Notes: a model not told the origin generated them from the sequence alone. Shown: positions 52,884-61,807, counted from the stretch's first letter. The stretch is DNA of 64,000 nucleotides from an uncultured Pelagibacteraceae bacterium (GCA_902620525.1 CACNIK010000001.1:101001-165000), one strand, 5' to 3'. Program-made: numbers and translations.

Positions 52884-53699
52884 TTAAGACTTATTTCTGT
52901 AAAATTTTAATATTTCATCATTTATCGGTCCTAATGAAGTATCATTTAAATAAAATATATTTTGATCATTCATTTTATCATAGTAATAAAGCCAATTTCT
53001 TTGAAAGTTATTTTTCAAAAATAATGAGTTTGCTCTTCTTCCATCAGAAATTATTATTGTCCCTGGCACTAAATAATACTCAAATTTTAATATATCAGAA
53101 ACCATCGGCATCATATCACTATGCGAAATTGTAAAGTTATTGATTCTATTTTTGATTTTGAACTGATCGGGCCCATCTAAGTATATAAAATCAGGATTAA
53201 CCAATGGTAATTTTTTATATTCTGTGCAAAATTTGTTATTAAATAAACTCATTTTACAATCTGAATAATGATAATTAACTCCTTTAAATCTTTTTAATAT
53301 TTTATTGTTTCTTCTTTTTGTAATCTGTAAGAACTTTTTTTCATTTTCAAGAATATGAAGTTCAAATATATTCTTTTTTCTTATCTTGTGAGTTTTATTC
53401 TTATATTTTAATTTATTTAACATCAGAGCATGAGCCATTATTAAACTTGACCATCCTGATCCAAATTCTAGTATCGTTAATCTTTTATTCAAAATTACAA
53501 AAGAGTGTAAAAGATATAAATCTTTTAATTCAGGTAAATATGTGCTGTTAGTCCAAGGATCAATGAGGTCCTTTAAATTTCTTTTTTTAATTATTGGACT
53601 TTTCAAATGTTGCCAGATTTTATGTTTTTTAAAATAATTTATTATTTGCTTGTTATTCTTTCGGGGAGGAAATTTAATCTTATTTTGTATTAATTTCAT
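52884..53699 (-). CDS. Possible class I SAM-dependent methyltransferase, unknown substrate
   Basis: The 271-residue protein has ILEFGSGWSSLIMAHAL at 76-92, like the SAM-binding glycine loop, and an acidic ELHILENE strand after it. PDFIYLDGPDQ near 168 resembles motif IV, and GTIIISDGRRANS near 218 follows. The family is not one I can name. It is the first gene of the leftward unit with the transaldolase and GHMP kinase, driven by the copy 7 promoter 50 bases upstream. Confidence 0.6.
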   Translation of the reverse strand: MKLIQNKIKFPPRKNNKQIINYFKKHKIWQHLKSPIIKKRNLKDLIDPWTNSTYLPELKDLYLLHSFVILNKRLTILEFGSGWSSLIMAHALMLNKLKYKNKTHKIRKKNIFELHILENEKKFLQITKRRNNKILKRFKGVNYHYSDCKMSLFNNKFCTEYKKLPLVNPDFIYLDGPDQFKIKNRINNFTISHSDMMPMVSDILKFEYYLVPGTIIISDGRRANSLFLKNNFQRNWLYYYDKMNDQNIFYLNDTSLGPINDEILKFYRNKS

Positions 53700-53748
53700 A
53701 ATTTATTTATAATTAACATATGTTTTAATAAACGATAAATTTAGAACT

Positions 53749-53777
53749 TTTATAACGTTCAACTATTGAACAGTAAA
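53749..53777 (-). promoter_or_regulatory. Island promoter with palindromic operator, copy 7
   Basis: The operator GTTCAACTATTGAAC is at 53757-53771. On the minus strand TTTACT (53772-53777), the 17-bp operator-containing spacer and TATAAA (53749-53754) form a strong promoter for the gene at 53699. The 53823 operon diverges on the other side. Confidence 0.75.
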
Positions 53778-53822
53778 GCAAAAAATGTTATTCCAACTAA
53801 ATAAGTAAGGCTATTACATAAT

Positions 53823-54554
53823 ATGAAAAAAAAATTGAAAATTTGCGCAATTATTCCTGCAAGGTCAGGTTCGCGAAAAGTAAAAAATAAAAATTTGTTA
53901 CCGATTAAAGGTCACCCAATATTAGCTTATTCAATTAAAATAGCAAAAAAATCTAAATTTATTCAAAAAGTAGTTTTTTCAAGTGACTCAAAAAAATATC
54001 TAAAAATAGCTAACAGATATAAACCAGATATACTTCATTTAAGATCTAAGAAAAACGCTTCTTACAAGGCAACAGATTTAGATTTTTTAAAGGAAATTTC
54101 AAAATTTTTAATAAAAGATTATAAATACGATCCTGATCTCTTTATTTTATTAAGAGGAAATTGTCCAACTAGAAATTTATCTGTGCTAAATGACGCAATT
54201 AAAAAATTTTCGAAAGTATATCATAAGTATTCATCATTAAGATCTGTGACGAAAATGTCAGAAACAAGCTATAAAACTTTTTTTATTAAAAACAAAAAAT
54301 TGTGTGGAGCATTTAACAAAAAATATGATATCGAAAGTTTAAATTTACCAAAAGAACATTTCAATGAAACTTACGCTGGAAACGGTTATATTGATATAAT
54401 TAAAAGTCAATCAGTAAAAAAAAATTTTATTCATGGTCGTAAAGTATTGGCTTATGTAAACAAAGATATCTGTGTAGACATTGATTATCCAAGTGATATC
54501 GTCTATGCAAATTATATAATGAAAAACTTTAAATATTTTAAAATTGAAAAATGA
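53823..54554 (+). CDS. CMP-sugar synthetase (NeuA/acylneuraminate cytidylyltransferase family), copy 2
   Basis: The 243-residue enzyme starts ICAIIPARSGSRKVKNKNLLPIKGHPILAYSI, the cytidylyltransferase signature. SSDSKKY near 46 and LLRGNCPTRNLSVLNDAI near 113 are in family order, and CVDIDYPSDIVYANY ends it. It differs from copy 1 at 25671 and lies 13 kb from neuB-neuC, so the island probably activates two different ulosonic or related acids. It overlaps the next gene by four bases. Confidence 0.88.
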   Translation: MKKKLKICAIIPARSGSRKVKNKNLLPIKGHPILAYSIKIAKKSKFIQKVVFSSDSKKYLKIANRYKPDILHLRSKKNASYKATDLDFLKEISKFLIKDYKYDPDLFILLRGNCPTRNLSVLNDAIKKFSKVYHKYSSLRSVTKMSETSYKTFFIKNKKLCGAFNKKYDIESLNLPKEHFNETYAGNGYIDIIKSQSVKKNFIHGRKVLAYVNKDICVDIDYPSDIVYANYIMKNFKYFKIEK

Positions 54555-55852
54555 AATTTAAATTCCAAACACCAAAATATTTTCAAAAATTTGAACCCCC
54601 TTCAATGATACCTCCTATCAAAATCTATTGGAAAAAATCAAAAGATTACTTTATATGGGACGAAAAAAATAAAAAGTACATAGATTTTACCTCTACAATT
54701 TTTGTGACAAATATTGGACATAGTAACAAAAAATTTAAGAAAAAAATTATAAATGTATTGAATAGTTCTTTAAGTCATAGTTATGTTTATTATAATAAGT
54801 ATAGACAAGAATATATTTCTAAGCTTATAAAATTTGTAAATCGAAAAAAACTTGACAAATGTTTTTTTGCGTCTGCTGGAACTGAAGCCACTGAAGTTGC
54901 ATTAAAATTAATGCGTTTAAATGGACTTAAGAAAAGTAGGTTCAAAAAAGGAATAATTTGCTTAAAAGGAAATTGGCATGGAAGAACAATGGGCGCTCAA
55001 CAAATGTCAGATAGTAAAGAACAGTCTCAGTGGATAACTACTAAAGATAAAGATATTTACCATTTGGATTTCCCTTATCCATGGATTGATGGATTTGATA
55101 AAGCAGGTTTTTTTGAAAAATCTTTAACAAAAAGATTTAAAAAAAATTACAATTTTAAAAAAAATATTTCCGGTATCATGATTGAAGCATTTCAAGGTTG
55201 GGGATCTCTTTTTTACCCATCTAAATATATTAAGAGCCTTGTTAAATTTGCCAAAAAAAACAATATCTTAATAAGTATAGATGAAATGCAGTCTGGGTTC
55301 AGTAGAACAGGAAAAAATTTTGCTTTTGAACATTATAATTTTACTCCTGATATTGTGTGTTGCGGTAAAGGAATGGGTTCTGGTATGCCGTTATCTGGAG
55401 TGGTTACATCAAAAAAATTAATTAATATACCTAATGCGAATTTACAGTCTACCCATTCCGCAAACCCCTTGGCATGTGCCGCGGGAACAGCAACTATTGA
55501 TGAAATTAATAGATTAAAACTTACAGAAAGATCTAGAAAACTTGGTAATGTTTTTTCAATATATTTAAAAAAAATAAAAAAAGAACATTTAAACTGTGTT
55601 GGATATGTAACAAATAAAGGCTTAATAGGAGCAATTATATTTAGAAATTATAACGGTGTCACAGCAAAAAATATAGCAAGTTCAGTTGCAATGAAATGTT
55701 TGAAAAAGGGTCTGTTAGTTGTAGCTACCAATAGAGACTCGATAAAGTTAGGCCCTCCATTAATTATTTCAAAAAAAGATCTTATAAAATCTATGAAAAT
55801 CTTAAATACTTGTATTGAGGAGTTCTTAAGTGAAAATAGTAAAAAACATTAG
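54551..55852 (+). CDS. Class III aminotransferase
   Basis: The 433-residue PLP enzyme has FFASAGTEATEVALKLMRL near 105, LKGNWHGRTMGAQ near 138, SIDEMQSGFSRTGKNFAFEHY with Asp244, and CCGKGMGSGMPLSG with the Schiff-base Lys273. It is close in outline to 4-aminobutyrate or ornithine-type aminotransferases. Operon partners (CMP-sugar synthetase, VOC protein, opine-dehydrogenase-like protein) suggest it makes an unusual amino component of a surface glycan. It overlaps the next gene by 23 bases. Confidence 0.88.
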   Translation: MKFKFQTPKYFQKFEPPSMIPPIKIYWKKSKDYFIWDEKNKKYIDFTSTIFVTNIGHSNKKFKKKIINVLNSSLSHSYVYYNKYRQEYISKLIKFVNRKKLDKCFFASAGTEATEVALKLMRLNGLKKSRFKKGIICLKGNWHGRTMGAQQMSDSKEQSQWITTKDKDIYHLDFPYPWIDGFDKAGFFEKSLTKRFKKNYNFKKNISGIMIEAFQGWGSLFYPSKYIKSLVKFAKKNNILISIDEMQSGFSRTGKNFAFEHYNFTPDIVCCGKGMGSGMPLSGVVTSKKLINIPNANLQSTHSANPLACAAGTATIDEINRLKLTERSRKLGNVFSIYLKKIKKEHLNCVGYVTNKGLIGAIIFRNYNGVTAKNIASSVAMKCLKKGLLVVATNRDSIKLGPPLIISKKDLIKSMKILNTCIEEFLSENSKKH

Positions 55853-56282
55853 ACATATAGGAATAGTCACAAAAAATATAGAAAAATCAATTTGGTTTTA
55901 CGAAAAAATATTAGGTTTTAAAAAAAAAATCAAAATGATTGAGCAAGGAAGTGTAACGGATAAACTAACTAATTTAAAAAAAACAAAAATTAAAACTGTC
56001 AAACTTAAATCTGCAAATAGTAAAGTAATGATTGAGCTTTTAGAATTTAAGAAAAAGAAAAAGAGAGAGAATGAAGAGTACAATATTTCTAGAATTGGAG
56101 CTTCCCATTTTGCTGTAACTATCAATAATTTGGAAAAAACATATAATCTTCTTAAGAAAAAAGGCATAAGGTTTATATCTAAGCCTATGCTATCAAATGA
56201 TAAAAAAGTTAAGTTGACGTTTTGTAGAGCTCCAGAAGGAACACTCATAGAGATGGTAGAAGAGTTAAAAAGTTACAAATGA
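55830..56282 (+). CDS. VOC-superfamily (glyoxalase/epimerase-like) protein
   Basis: The 150-residue protein starts at GTG 55830 with VKNIRHIGIVTKNIEKSIWFYEKILGFK, the first betaalphabeta module. GASHFAVTINNLEKTYNLLKKKGIRF near 90 is the second, and CRAPEGTLIEMVEEL ends it. The metal ligands expected are His (RHIG), His (SHFA) and Glu (IEMVE). Such proteins act as epimerases, lyases or dioxygenases. The role in this operon is unknown. Confidence 0.83.
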   Translation: MKIVKNIRHIGIVTKNIEKSIWFYEKILGFKKKIKMIEQGSVTDKLTNLKKTKIKTVKLKSANSKVMIELLEFKKKKKRENEEYNISRIGASHFAVTINNLEKTYNLLKKKGIRFISKPMLSNDKKVKLTFCRAPEGTLIEMVEELKSYK

Positions 56283-57307
56283 AAAAAACTTACAATGTTT
56301 TAATACTCGGTGCCTCTTACGGTTCTGTTATAGCAATTAAAGTTTTAGCTGCAGGTCATAATGTTGATTTATTGTGTTTGGAGCAAGAGTCAAAATTAAT
56401 AAATGCAGAGGGAATTAATGTATCGATACCTTCAATTAGAAATAAGGAAGAAGTTAATTTAAACTCAAAAAAACTTTCAGGCAAATTAAATGCTATTACT
56501 AGGTCTAATTTAGAAAATATAGATATTTGTTTTTTAGCGATGCAAGAACATCAATATATCAAGGATCACAAACTTACAGTTTTGTTAAAAGAAATAGCTA
56601 CAAAAAATATTCCGATGATTTCTGTAATGAATATTCCACCATCAATATTTTTAAAAAAAATAAAAAATATTCAAATGAATAATATGGAAAAAATCTATAA
56701 AAGTTATAAAATTTGGGAAAATATAAATCTTAATTATTTTTCAGCCTCAAGTCCGGACCCTCAAGCTTTTAAGCCTAATCCTTCTAAAAGTAATTTTCTT
56801 AAAGTGAGATTAGCCTCAAACTTTAAAATCGCTAAGTTTAATGATGATAAATCTAATTATATTATACAGAAATTGGAAACTGATATTAAAAAATTAAAAT
56901 TGCCTATTTATTTCAATATATTTGAGAGTTCTTTAATAAGTTTAGCTAAATGGCCAATGTTAATAACGGGTAATTATAGGTGTATAAAAAAAAATAAAAT
57001 TTTATCTATTAAGGATGCTATTTTAGAAAATATAGAACATTCAAAAAAAATTTATAATTCAGTATTAGAATTCACTTTAAATCTTGGCGCGAATGAAAAA
57101 GATTTAATTATTTTTGAAAAATATTTAAAAAGATCGTCATTATTAGATGCCCCTTCGAGTGTTGCTAGAGCTATTAATAATAATAATAAAGAAATTGAAA
57201 GATTTGATTTACTGTTAAGTGAAATAGCCAAGCAAAAAAATTTTGAAATCACAGGTTTAAACGAAATTATCGAAACGATTAATATTAGAATAAAACAAAT
57301 AAATTAA
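56279..57307 (+). CDS. Opine dehydrogenase / ketopantoate reductase-like oxidoreductase
   Basis: The 342-residue protein begins VLILGASYGSVIAIKVLAAGHNVDLLC, a Rossmann motif, then NIDICFLAMQEHQY near 80. The C-terminal helical half (from about 205) includes a RSSLLDAPSSVARAI segment similar to the all-helical domain of 6-phosphogluconate dehydrogenase-type folds. An opine-type reductive condensation of an amine with a keto acid would fit the aminotransferase in the operon, but this is inference. It is separated from the convergent gene by one base. Confidence 0.65.
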   Translation: MKKTYNVLILGASYGSVIAIKVLAAGHNVDLLCLEQESKLINAEGINVSIPSIRNKEEVNLNSKKLSGKLNAITRSNLENIDICFLAMQEHQYIKDHKLTVLLKEIATKNIPMISVMNIPPSIFLKKIKNIQMNNMEKIYKSYKIWENINLNYFSASSPDPQAFKPNPSKSNFLKVRLASNFKIAKFNDDKSNYIIQKLETDIKKLKLPIYFNIFESSLISLAKWPMLITGNYRCIKKNKILSIKDAILENIEHSKKIYNSVLEFTLNLGANEKDLIIFEKYLKRSSLLDAPSSVARAINNNNKEIERFDLLLSEIAKQKNFEITGLNEIIETINIRIKQIN

Positions 57308-57308
57308 T

Positions 57309-58139
57309 CTATATTTTCTCTTTAATCTGTTTAATTAAATAATCTGTCCATAACGATCTACCTTTTTCATTTACATGATCATCGTCAGTAAAATATTTTT
57401 TTTCAGTTAATATTAACGGTGGTATCCAAGTTAAGTTGCTGAACTTTTTTGTATCTACTTTATTAATAATCATCTTTAATGTGTCAGCATCATTTTGGTT
57501 TGCTAAAATAGGGGGTGAAATTACAATAATTTTCGGAGTGTTTTCATTTATGCTATTTTCAATCTTGTTCAACTGATATTTTAGGTTTTTATTAATATTT
57601 TTAAATTTAGCTTTTGAATACGATATAACTTCAAAATTTTCTAATTTTCTAAAATTTTGCAAATCACCGTTATTATTTTGATTTTTTATTCTGTTGCTAA
57701 TTATTTCCTCATTTCGTGAGTTATAATTAACTATGAACCTTGCTCTACCTACTAAATTTGGAATCAGTTTTTCTACGTATGAGTCATCTATTTGCTTGAT
57801 TACCGGTAATCTTTTTGCAAAAAGAACAACATCGTCTTTATTTAGTTCTCTATGTAATTTTTCAAAAAGAATATCTACTTCATACTCATAAGCAGAACTA
57901 CAAAAATTAAAAGACTTTATGTTAGTAGATAATTCTATAATTTGTGATTTAACACCAAATTCACAATGAGATCGACCAAACACAATTATTTTTTTCTCAT
58001 TAATTTTGTCGACATCTTTAAGTCTATTCATAAGATAATTTTCGTTAAAATTAAAAAAACTTTCTAAAAAAGCTATTGAACTAATTATTGTCAAATAAAT
58101 AAAAAAAATACCAAAAAATATTCTTTTAAATCCGTGCAT
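57309..58139 (-). CDS. Membrane-anchored SGNH/AlgJ-like O-acetyltransferase partner
   Basis: The 276-residue protein has one N-terminal hydrophobic helix (about 8-27) and a periplasmic domain. IIVFGRSHCEFGV near 51 corresponds to the GDSH-like nucleophile block of the AlgX/AlgJ/DltD-type SGNH enzymes, and WIPPLILTEKKYFTDDDHVNEKGRSLW near 240 holds the Asp-x-x-His pair. It would pass acetyl groups from the MBOAT protein to exported polysaccharide. It overlaps the MBOAT gene by 14 bases. Confidence 0.75.
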   Translation of the reverse strand: MHGFKRIFFGIFFIYLTIISSIAFLESFFNFNENYLMNRLKDVDKINEKKIIVFGRSHCEFGVKSQIIELSTNIKSFNFCSSAYEYEVDILFEKLHRELNKDDVVLFAKRLPVIKQIDDSYVEKLIPNLVGRARFIVNYNSRNEEIISNRIKNQNNNGDLQNFRKLENFEVISYSKAKFKNINKNLKYQLNKIENSINENTPKIIVISPPILANQNDADTLKMIINKVDTKKFSNLTWIPPLILTEKKYFTDDDHVNEKGRSLWTDYLIKQIKEKI

Positions 58140-59475
58140 ATAACAACTCTCCTGTATTTAGGCCAAAACTTATAAACATTAAAAAAAGTACAATTACGAC
58201 ATATGGTTTCCTAAAATAATTATATTTATTTTTTTTATTTCTTTTTTGAACAAATTCAAAAAAAATAAAGATTATCGCGAGCATAATAGCAAAAATAAAT
58301 CCCCAATTACTTGTGTTAAAAAAGTTACTGATAAAACTTACTTCACTTTGGCTAAATTCCGTATAACTTTGGAAATCAAAAAAATTAAATATCTTTCCTA
58401 ATAATCTTGAACCATTTGCATCAATCGCTAGAAACCTACCAAATACAAAAAATAAAAACATTGATGTATAACCTATAATTTTTGAAATACTAAGATGCTT
58501 AATATATTGAACATACACAAAGTAAATTATCCCGTGAAATAGACCCCACAATAAATAATTAAATGTAATTCCATGCCACAAAGCGGAAACAACAAAAATA
58601 AAACAAGCAAATATTGCTTTAAAATTTCTAGATTTAATTCCAAAGACAAACTTATGTAATATGTATTTTTGTAAAAATTTCCCAAGTGTAATATGCCAGT
58701 TCTGCCAAAATTTTACTACATTATGAGAAGTGAATGGGTGGTTAAAATTCTTTGAAATTTTGATATTGAACAATAATGCAAATCCATAAGCTAAAAAACT
58801 ATATCCTGCAAAATCAAAATAAAATTTTAACTCAAATATTGTTGCACATAAGAACGACATTAAAGGATTATCAAATGAAATCATCTGTGCAGGTGCAAGC
58901 CTATTTCCTATTACAAATTTCATAAACGCGCCTAAAACTATCCATGATAAAGATGAAAACAATCTATGAGATGTTGTTATAATTTTGATGCTATCGAATT
59001 TTTTCATTAATGATGGATTTTCAATCGGACCAGATAATAATTTGAAGGGTAAAACAATATATAATAATAAATCGAAAGCATTTATGTTAAATTGTATATT
59101 TCTATTTCTTTGATCAGCACAATCTGAAATGTAAGAAAACGCACTCAATAAATAAAATGGCATCGCTAAATAAATTACAACTGTTTGTTTTTCTTCATTT
59201 ATACCTGTTAAAGTATTTATTTGACCTGAAAAATTAAGAATAATTAAAAGAAGAAAAGCTAAAGGAACTGAATAGTTGCTAAAAAATTTTAAAATCTTTT
59301 TCGACTCGATTTTATTTAAAAAATACAAGCATAATAAAACTGTTAGGTATATAGAAGTAATAAAAAAACATGAAATTATTGTTCCACTAATTAAGTATAA
59401 AAATAAAAAACCAAAAGCAATAAGGAACACTTTGAGGTTTTTTGTTGCTAGAATTTTTGACACCATATAAGTCAT
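58126..59475 (-). CDS. MBOAT-family O-acyltransferase (AlgI-like)
   Basis: The 449-residue polytopic membrane protein has about ten hydrophobic segments. FHNVVKFWQNWHITLGKFLQKYI (about 240-262) and SALWHGITFNYLLWGLFHG near 290 carry the conserved MBOAT His residues. It moves acetyl groups across the inner membrane for polysaccharide O-acetylation, working with the SGNH partner encoded downstream. This unit has no copy of the island palindrome upstream. Confidence 0.88.
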   Translation of the reverse strand: MTYMVSKILATKNLKVFLIAFGFLFLYLISGTIISCFFITSIYLTVLLCLYFLNKIESKKILKFFSNYSVPLAFLLLIILNFSGQINTLTGINEEKQTVVIYLAMPFYLLSAFSYISDCADQRNRNIQFNINAFDLLLYIVLPFKLLSGPIENPSLMKKFDSIKIITTSHRLFSSLSWIVLGAFMKFVIGNRLAPAQMISFDNPLMSFLCATIFELKFYFDFAGYSFLAYGFALLFNIKISKNFNHPFTSHNVVKFWQNWHITLGKFLQKYILHKFVFGIKSRNFKAIFACFIFVVSALWHGITFNYLLWGLFHGIIYFVYVQYIKHLSISKIIGYTSMFLFFVFGRFLAIDANGSRLLGKIFNFFDFQSYTEFSQSEVSFISNFFNTSNWGFIFAIMLAIIFIFFEFVQKRNKKNKYNYFRKPYVVIVLFLMFISFGLNTGELLYARI

Positions 59476-59642
59476 TAAATGTTAAATATTTTCATCTTAT
59501 TTATATATTTATAATGCTAAATTGCTTAAATATGGTAAATGTTAATTTAGAATATAACATTAATAATTTATAAGGACTAATAGCTAATAAATCAAAGAAA
59601 AATATATTCTATGATTACCAGATTTACTAAAGATAATAGAAT

Positions 59643-60302
59643 ATGAAAAAAAAAACATACACTCACACTTCTTTAACCAGAGGAAAAAGAGAGCTCTCTT
59701 TGTATAAGTTCAGACTTAATAAAGTCAGACTAGAATGGTGTAAACAAGTTTTAGAGATTATTAAAAAATTCAAAATTAAATCTTTAAATGACCTTGGTTG
59801 TAACTACTTTCAGCTTTATAAAGAAATAAAAATTCAAAACCTAAAATATAATTATTTTGGATACGATATAGACAAAAAGTTTGTTGAAATAGGTTTAAAA
59901 AAATTTCCTGAACTAAAAAGAAAATATAAAATATGTAATATTGAAAGACAAAATTTAAGAAAGGTTGATTGCACTGTAGCTTCCGCCGTCCTTGAGCATG
60001 TGGACAAACCGAATAAGTTTTTAGAAAAGATTTTAAATAGCACAAAAAAAATAATTATTATAAGAAGCCAGTTTGGTGCAAATAACTCTAAAACTAAAAC
60101 TAAACTAGGTGCGTTGAAACCAGTGAATTTTAATCAATTTTCTTTTAGTGATTTTTCAAGTAAGATTGAGAAAAAAAATTTTAGCTGCTTTTATTTTTTA
60201 GATAAAGCAACAAATTATTCTTTAAAATTTAAAAGAATAAACAAACAAACTAATTCTTATAGAAGAATTTTTATTATGGTAGCAATTAAAAATGGATCCT
60301 AG
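59643..60302 (+). CDS. Class I SAM-dependent methyltransferase
   Basis: The 219-residue protein has SLNDLGCNYFQLYKEI near 48 as SAM motif I, YFGYDIDKKFVEIG near 75 with the ribose-binding acidic residue, and CTVASAVLEHVDKPNKFLEKI near 110, typical of the Methyltransf_11/23 type. It heads a rightward unit of three genes next to 23S rRNA. The 167-base gap before it (59476-59642) contains no island palindrome or clear promoter. The substrate is unknown. Confidence 0.82.
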   Translation: MKKKTYTHTSLTRGKRELSLYKFRLNKVRLEWCKQVLEIIKKFKIKSLNDLGCNYFQLYKEIKIQNLKYNYFGYDIDKKFVEIGLKKFPELKRKYKICNIERQNLRKVDCTVASAVLEHVDKPNKFLEKILNSTKKIIIIRSQFGANNSKTKTKLGALKPVNFNQFSFSDFSSKIEKKNFSCFYFLDKATNYSLKFKRINKQTNSYRRIFIMVAIKNGS

Positions 60303-61020
60303 AAATAAAATTGCTGTAATTACTGGAGGCTTTAGAGGGTCTGGGGCCGAAGTAATTAAGCTTTTCATTGAGAATAATTATAAAGTTTATTCCTTAGACA
60401 AAAATTTTAAAAAAAAAATTGAATATAATGAAAATAATATTAATTATAAAATTGATTTATCAAATTTTAATCAGATAAAAAGATTTGCTAATTTTATAAA
60501 AAAAAAAGAAAAGAAGATTGATTGTTTAATAAATAATGCTGGTATTAGTCTGGTAAAAAATAGAAATATAAACACATATTGGAACAAAACTTTATCTGTT
60601 AATCTGAATGCAATATTTTTTATTTCTGAGTTTTTACTTCCTCTTCTTAAAAAATCAAAATTTGCCTCTATTGTAAATATTTCAAGTATTTCAAGTAAGG
60701 TCGCTATGAGCAAGAATCCCGCATACAATGCTGCAAAAGCCGGCGTATTAGCGCTAACTGCAAGTCAAGCTTTAGATTATTCAAATTTCAAAATTAGATC
60801 AAACGCAATATGTCCTGGGTACATTAAAACAAATATGACGAAGAAATCATTTCAAAATATAAAGTTAAGAAACGAGAGATTAAAAAGGTTAATTATAAAA
60901 AGATACGGTGAGCCTGAGGAAATAGCAAATTTAGTATATTTCCTTTGTACAGAAAAATCAAAATATATAAATGGTCAAGATATTGTTATAGATGGTGGAT
61001 TAACTAAAAGAGGTATTTGA
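60292..61020 (+). CDS. Short-chain dehydrogenase/reductase
   Basis: The 242-residue classical SDR has ITGGFRGSGAEVIKLF (TGxxxGxG), NNAGIS near 83, NISSISSKVAMSKNPAYNAAKAG with the catalytic Tyr-x3-Lys near 144, and CPGYIKT. It ends INGQDIVIDGGLTKRG. It overlaps the methyltransferase gene by 11 bases and is followed after seven bases by a phosphatase gene. The substrate, probably a sugar or polyol derivative, is not evident. Confidence 0.88.
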   Translation: MDPRNKIAVITGGFRGSGAEVIKLFIENNYKVYSLDKNFKKKIEYNENNINYKIDLSNFNQIKRFANFIKKKEKKIDCLINNAGISLVKNRNINTYWNKTLSVNLNAIFFISEFLLPLLKKSKFASIVNISSISSKVAMSKNPAYNAAKAGVLALTASQALDYSNFKIRSNAICPGYIKTNMTKKSFQNIKLRNERLKRLIIKRYGEPEEIANLVYFLCTEKSKYINGQDIVIDGGLTKRGI

Positions 61021-61027
61021 CCTGATT

Positions 61028-61807
61028 ATGACGCCAAAAAATAAAGAAATTATAAAATTTATTAAACATGTTTTAAAAAAGATTGAACCAATTAACAAGA
61101 AAATAAATAAGTCAAAACTCAACTTTAAAAACAAAAGTCGCTTAGAAGTTGACCCAGTGACTAAATTTGATTTGCTAATTGAAAAAAAAATTAGAGAAAC
61201 GATTAAGAAAAAATTTCCCGATCACAGAATTATAGGTGAGGAAATTAAAAGTAAAAAAACAAAAAGCAATTTTACTTGGTATATTGATCCAATTGATGGG
61301 ACAAAAGCTTTAGTAATGGGGCTCTCTAACTGGTCTAACTTAATTGGACTTTTCAATAATTCAAAGTCAATTTTAAGTGTAGCAAATTTTCCTGCGTTGA
61401 ATAAAGTTTATTTTGCTGACAAAAATAATACTTACTTAAAATCTGATGGTAAAACAAAAATTTTAAATTTAACCAAAAAAAATATATTAAATAAAACAAT
61501 AATTGCAATGAATACTATGTCAACTAATAAGAATATTAAAATATTAGAAAGAATTAAAAAAAAATTTTTTTTGAAAATAACTGGTGCTGATGCATTAAAC
61601 TACTGTCTTTTATGCGAAGGAAAAATTGATGTGGTTATTGAGTCCGGATTAAAAAAAGTAGACTTTTATCCATTGATGAGAATGATAAAAAACTCAGGCG
61701 GTTTAATTTCAGATTGGGAAGGTAAACAAAATTACAAACACGGTGATGTTCTAGTTTCTAGTAACAAAAAGTTACATTCTTATTTTCTCAAAAGTATATT
61801 AGTTTAA
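61028..61807 (+). CDS. Inositol monophosphatase-family phosphatase (CysQ/HisN-like)
   Basis: The 259-residue protein has VDPVTKFDLLIEK, the metal ligands IGEEIKSK near 72, WYIDPIDGTKALVMG near 88 and TGADALNYCLLCEGKIDVVIE near 180. A KVDFYPLMRMIKNSGG motif takes the place of WD.AAG. Histidinol-phosphate phosphatase and 3',5'-bisphosphate nucleotidase are alternatives. A sugar-phosphate phosphatase role would suit the island. It ends about 20 bases from the 3' end of 23S rRNA, which converges on it. Confidence 0.8.
   Translation: MTPKNKEIIKFIKHVLKKIEPINKKINKSKLNFKNKSRLEVDPVTKFDLLIEKKIRETIKKKFPDHRIIGEEIKSKKTKSNFTWYIDPIDGTKALVMGLSNWSNLIGLFNNSKSILSVANFPALNKVYFADKNNTYLKSDGKTKILNLTKKNILNKTIIAMNTMSTNKNIKILERIKKKFFLKITGADALNYCLLCEGKIDVVIESGLKKVDFYPLMRMIKNSGGLISDWEGKQNYKHGDVLVSSNKKLHSYFLKSILV

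Noticed and set aside
17955..53771. The palindromes as LexA (SOS) boxes
   Set aside because: Alphaproteobacterial LexA boxes are direct repeats (GTTC-N7-GTTC); these are inverted, and the genes downstream are surface-sugar genes rather than repair genes.
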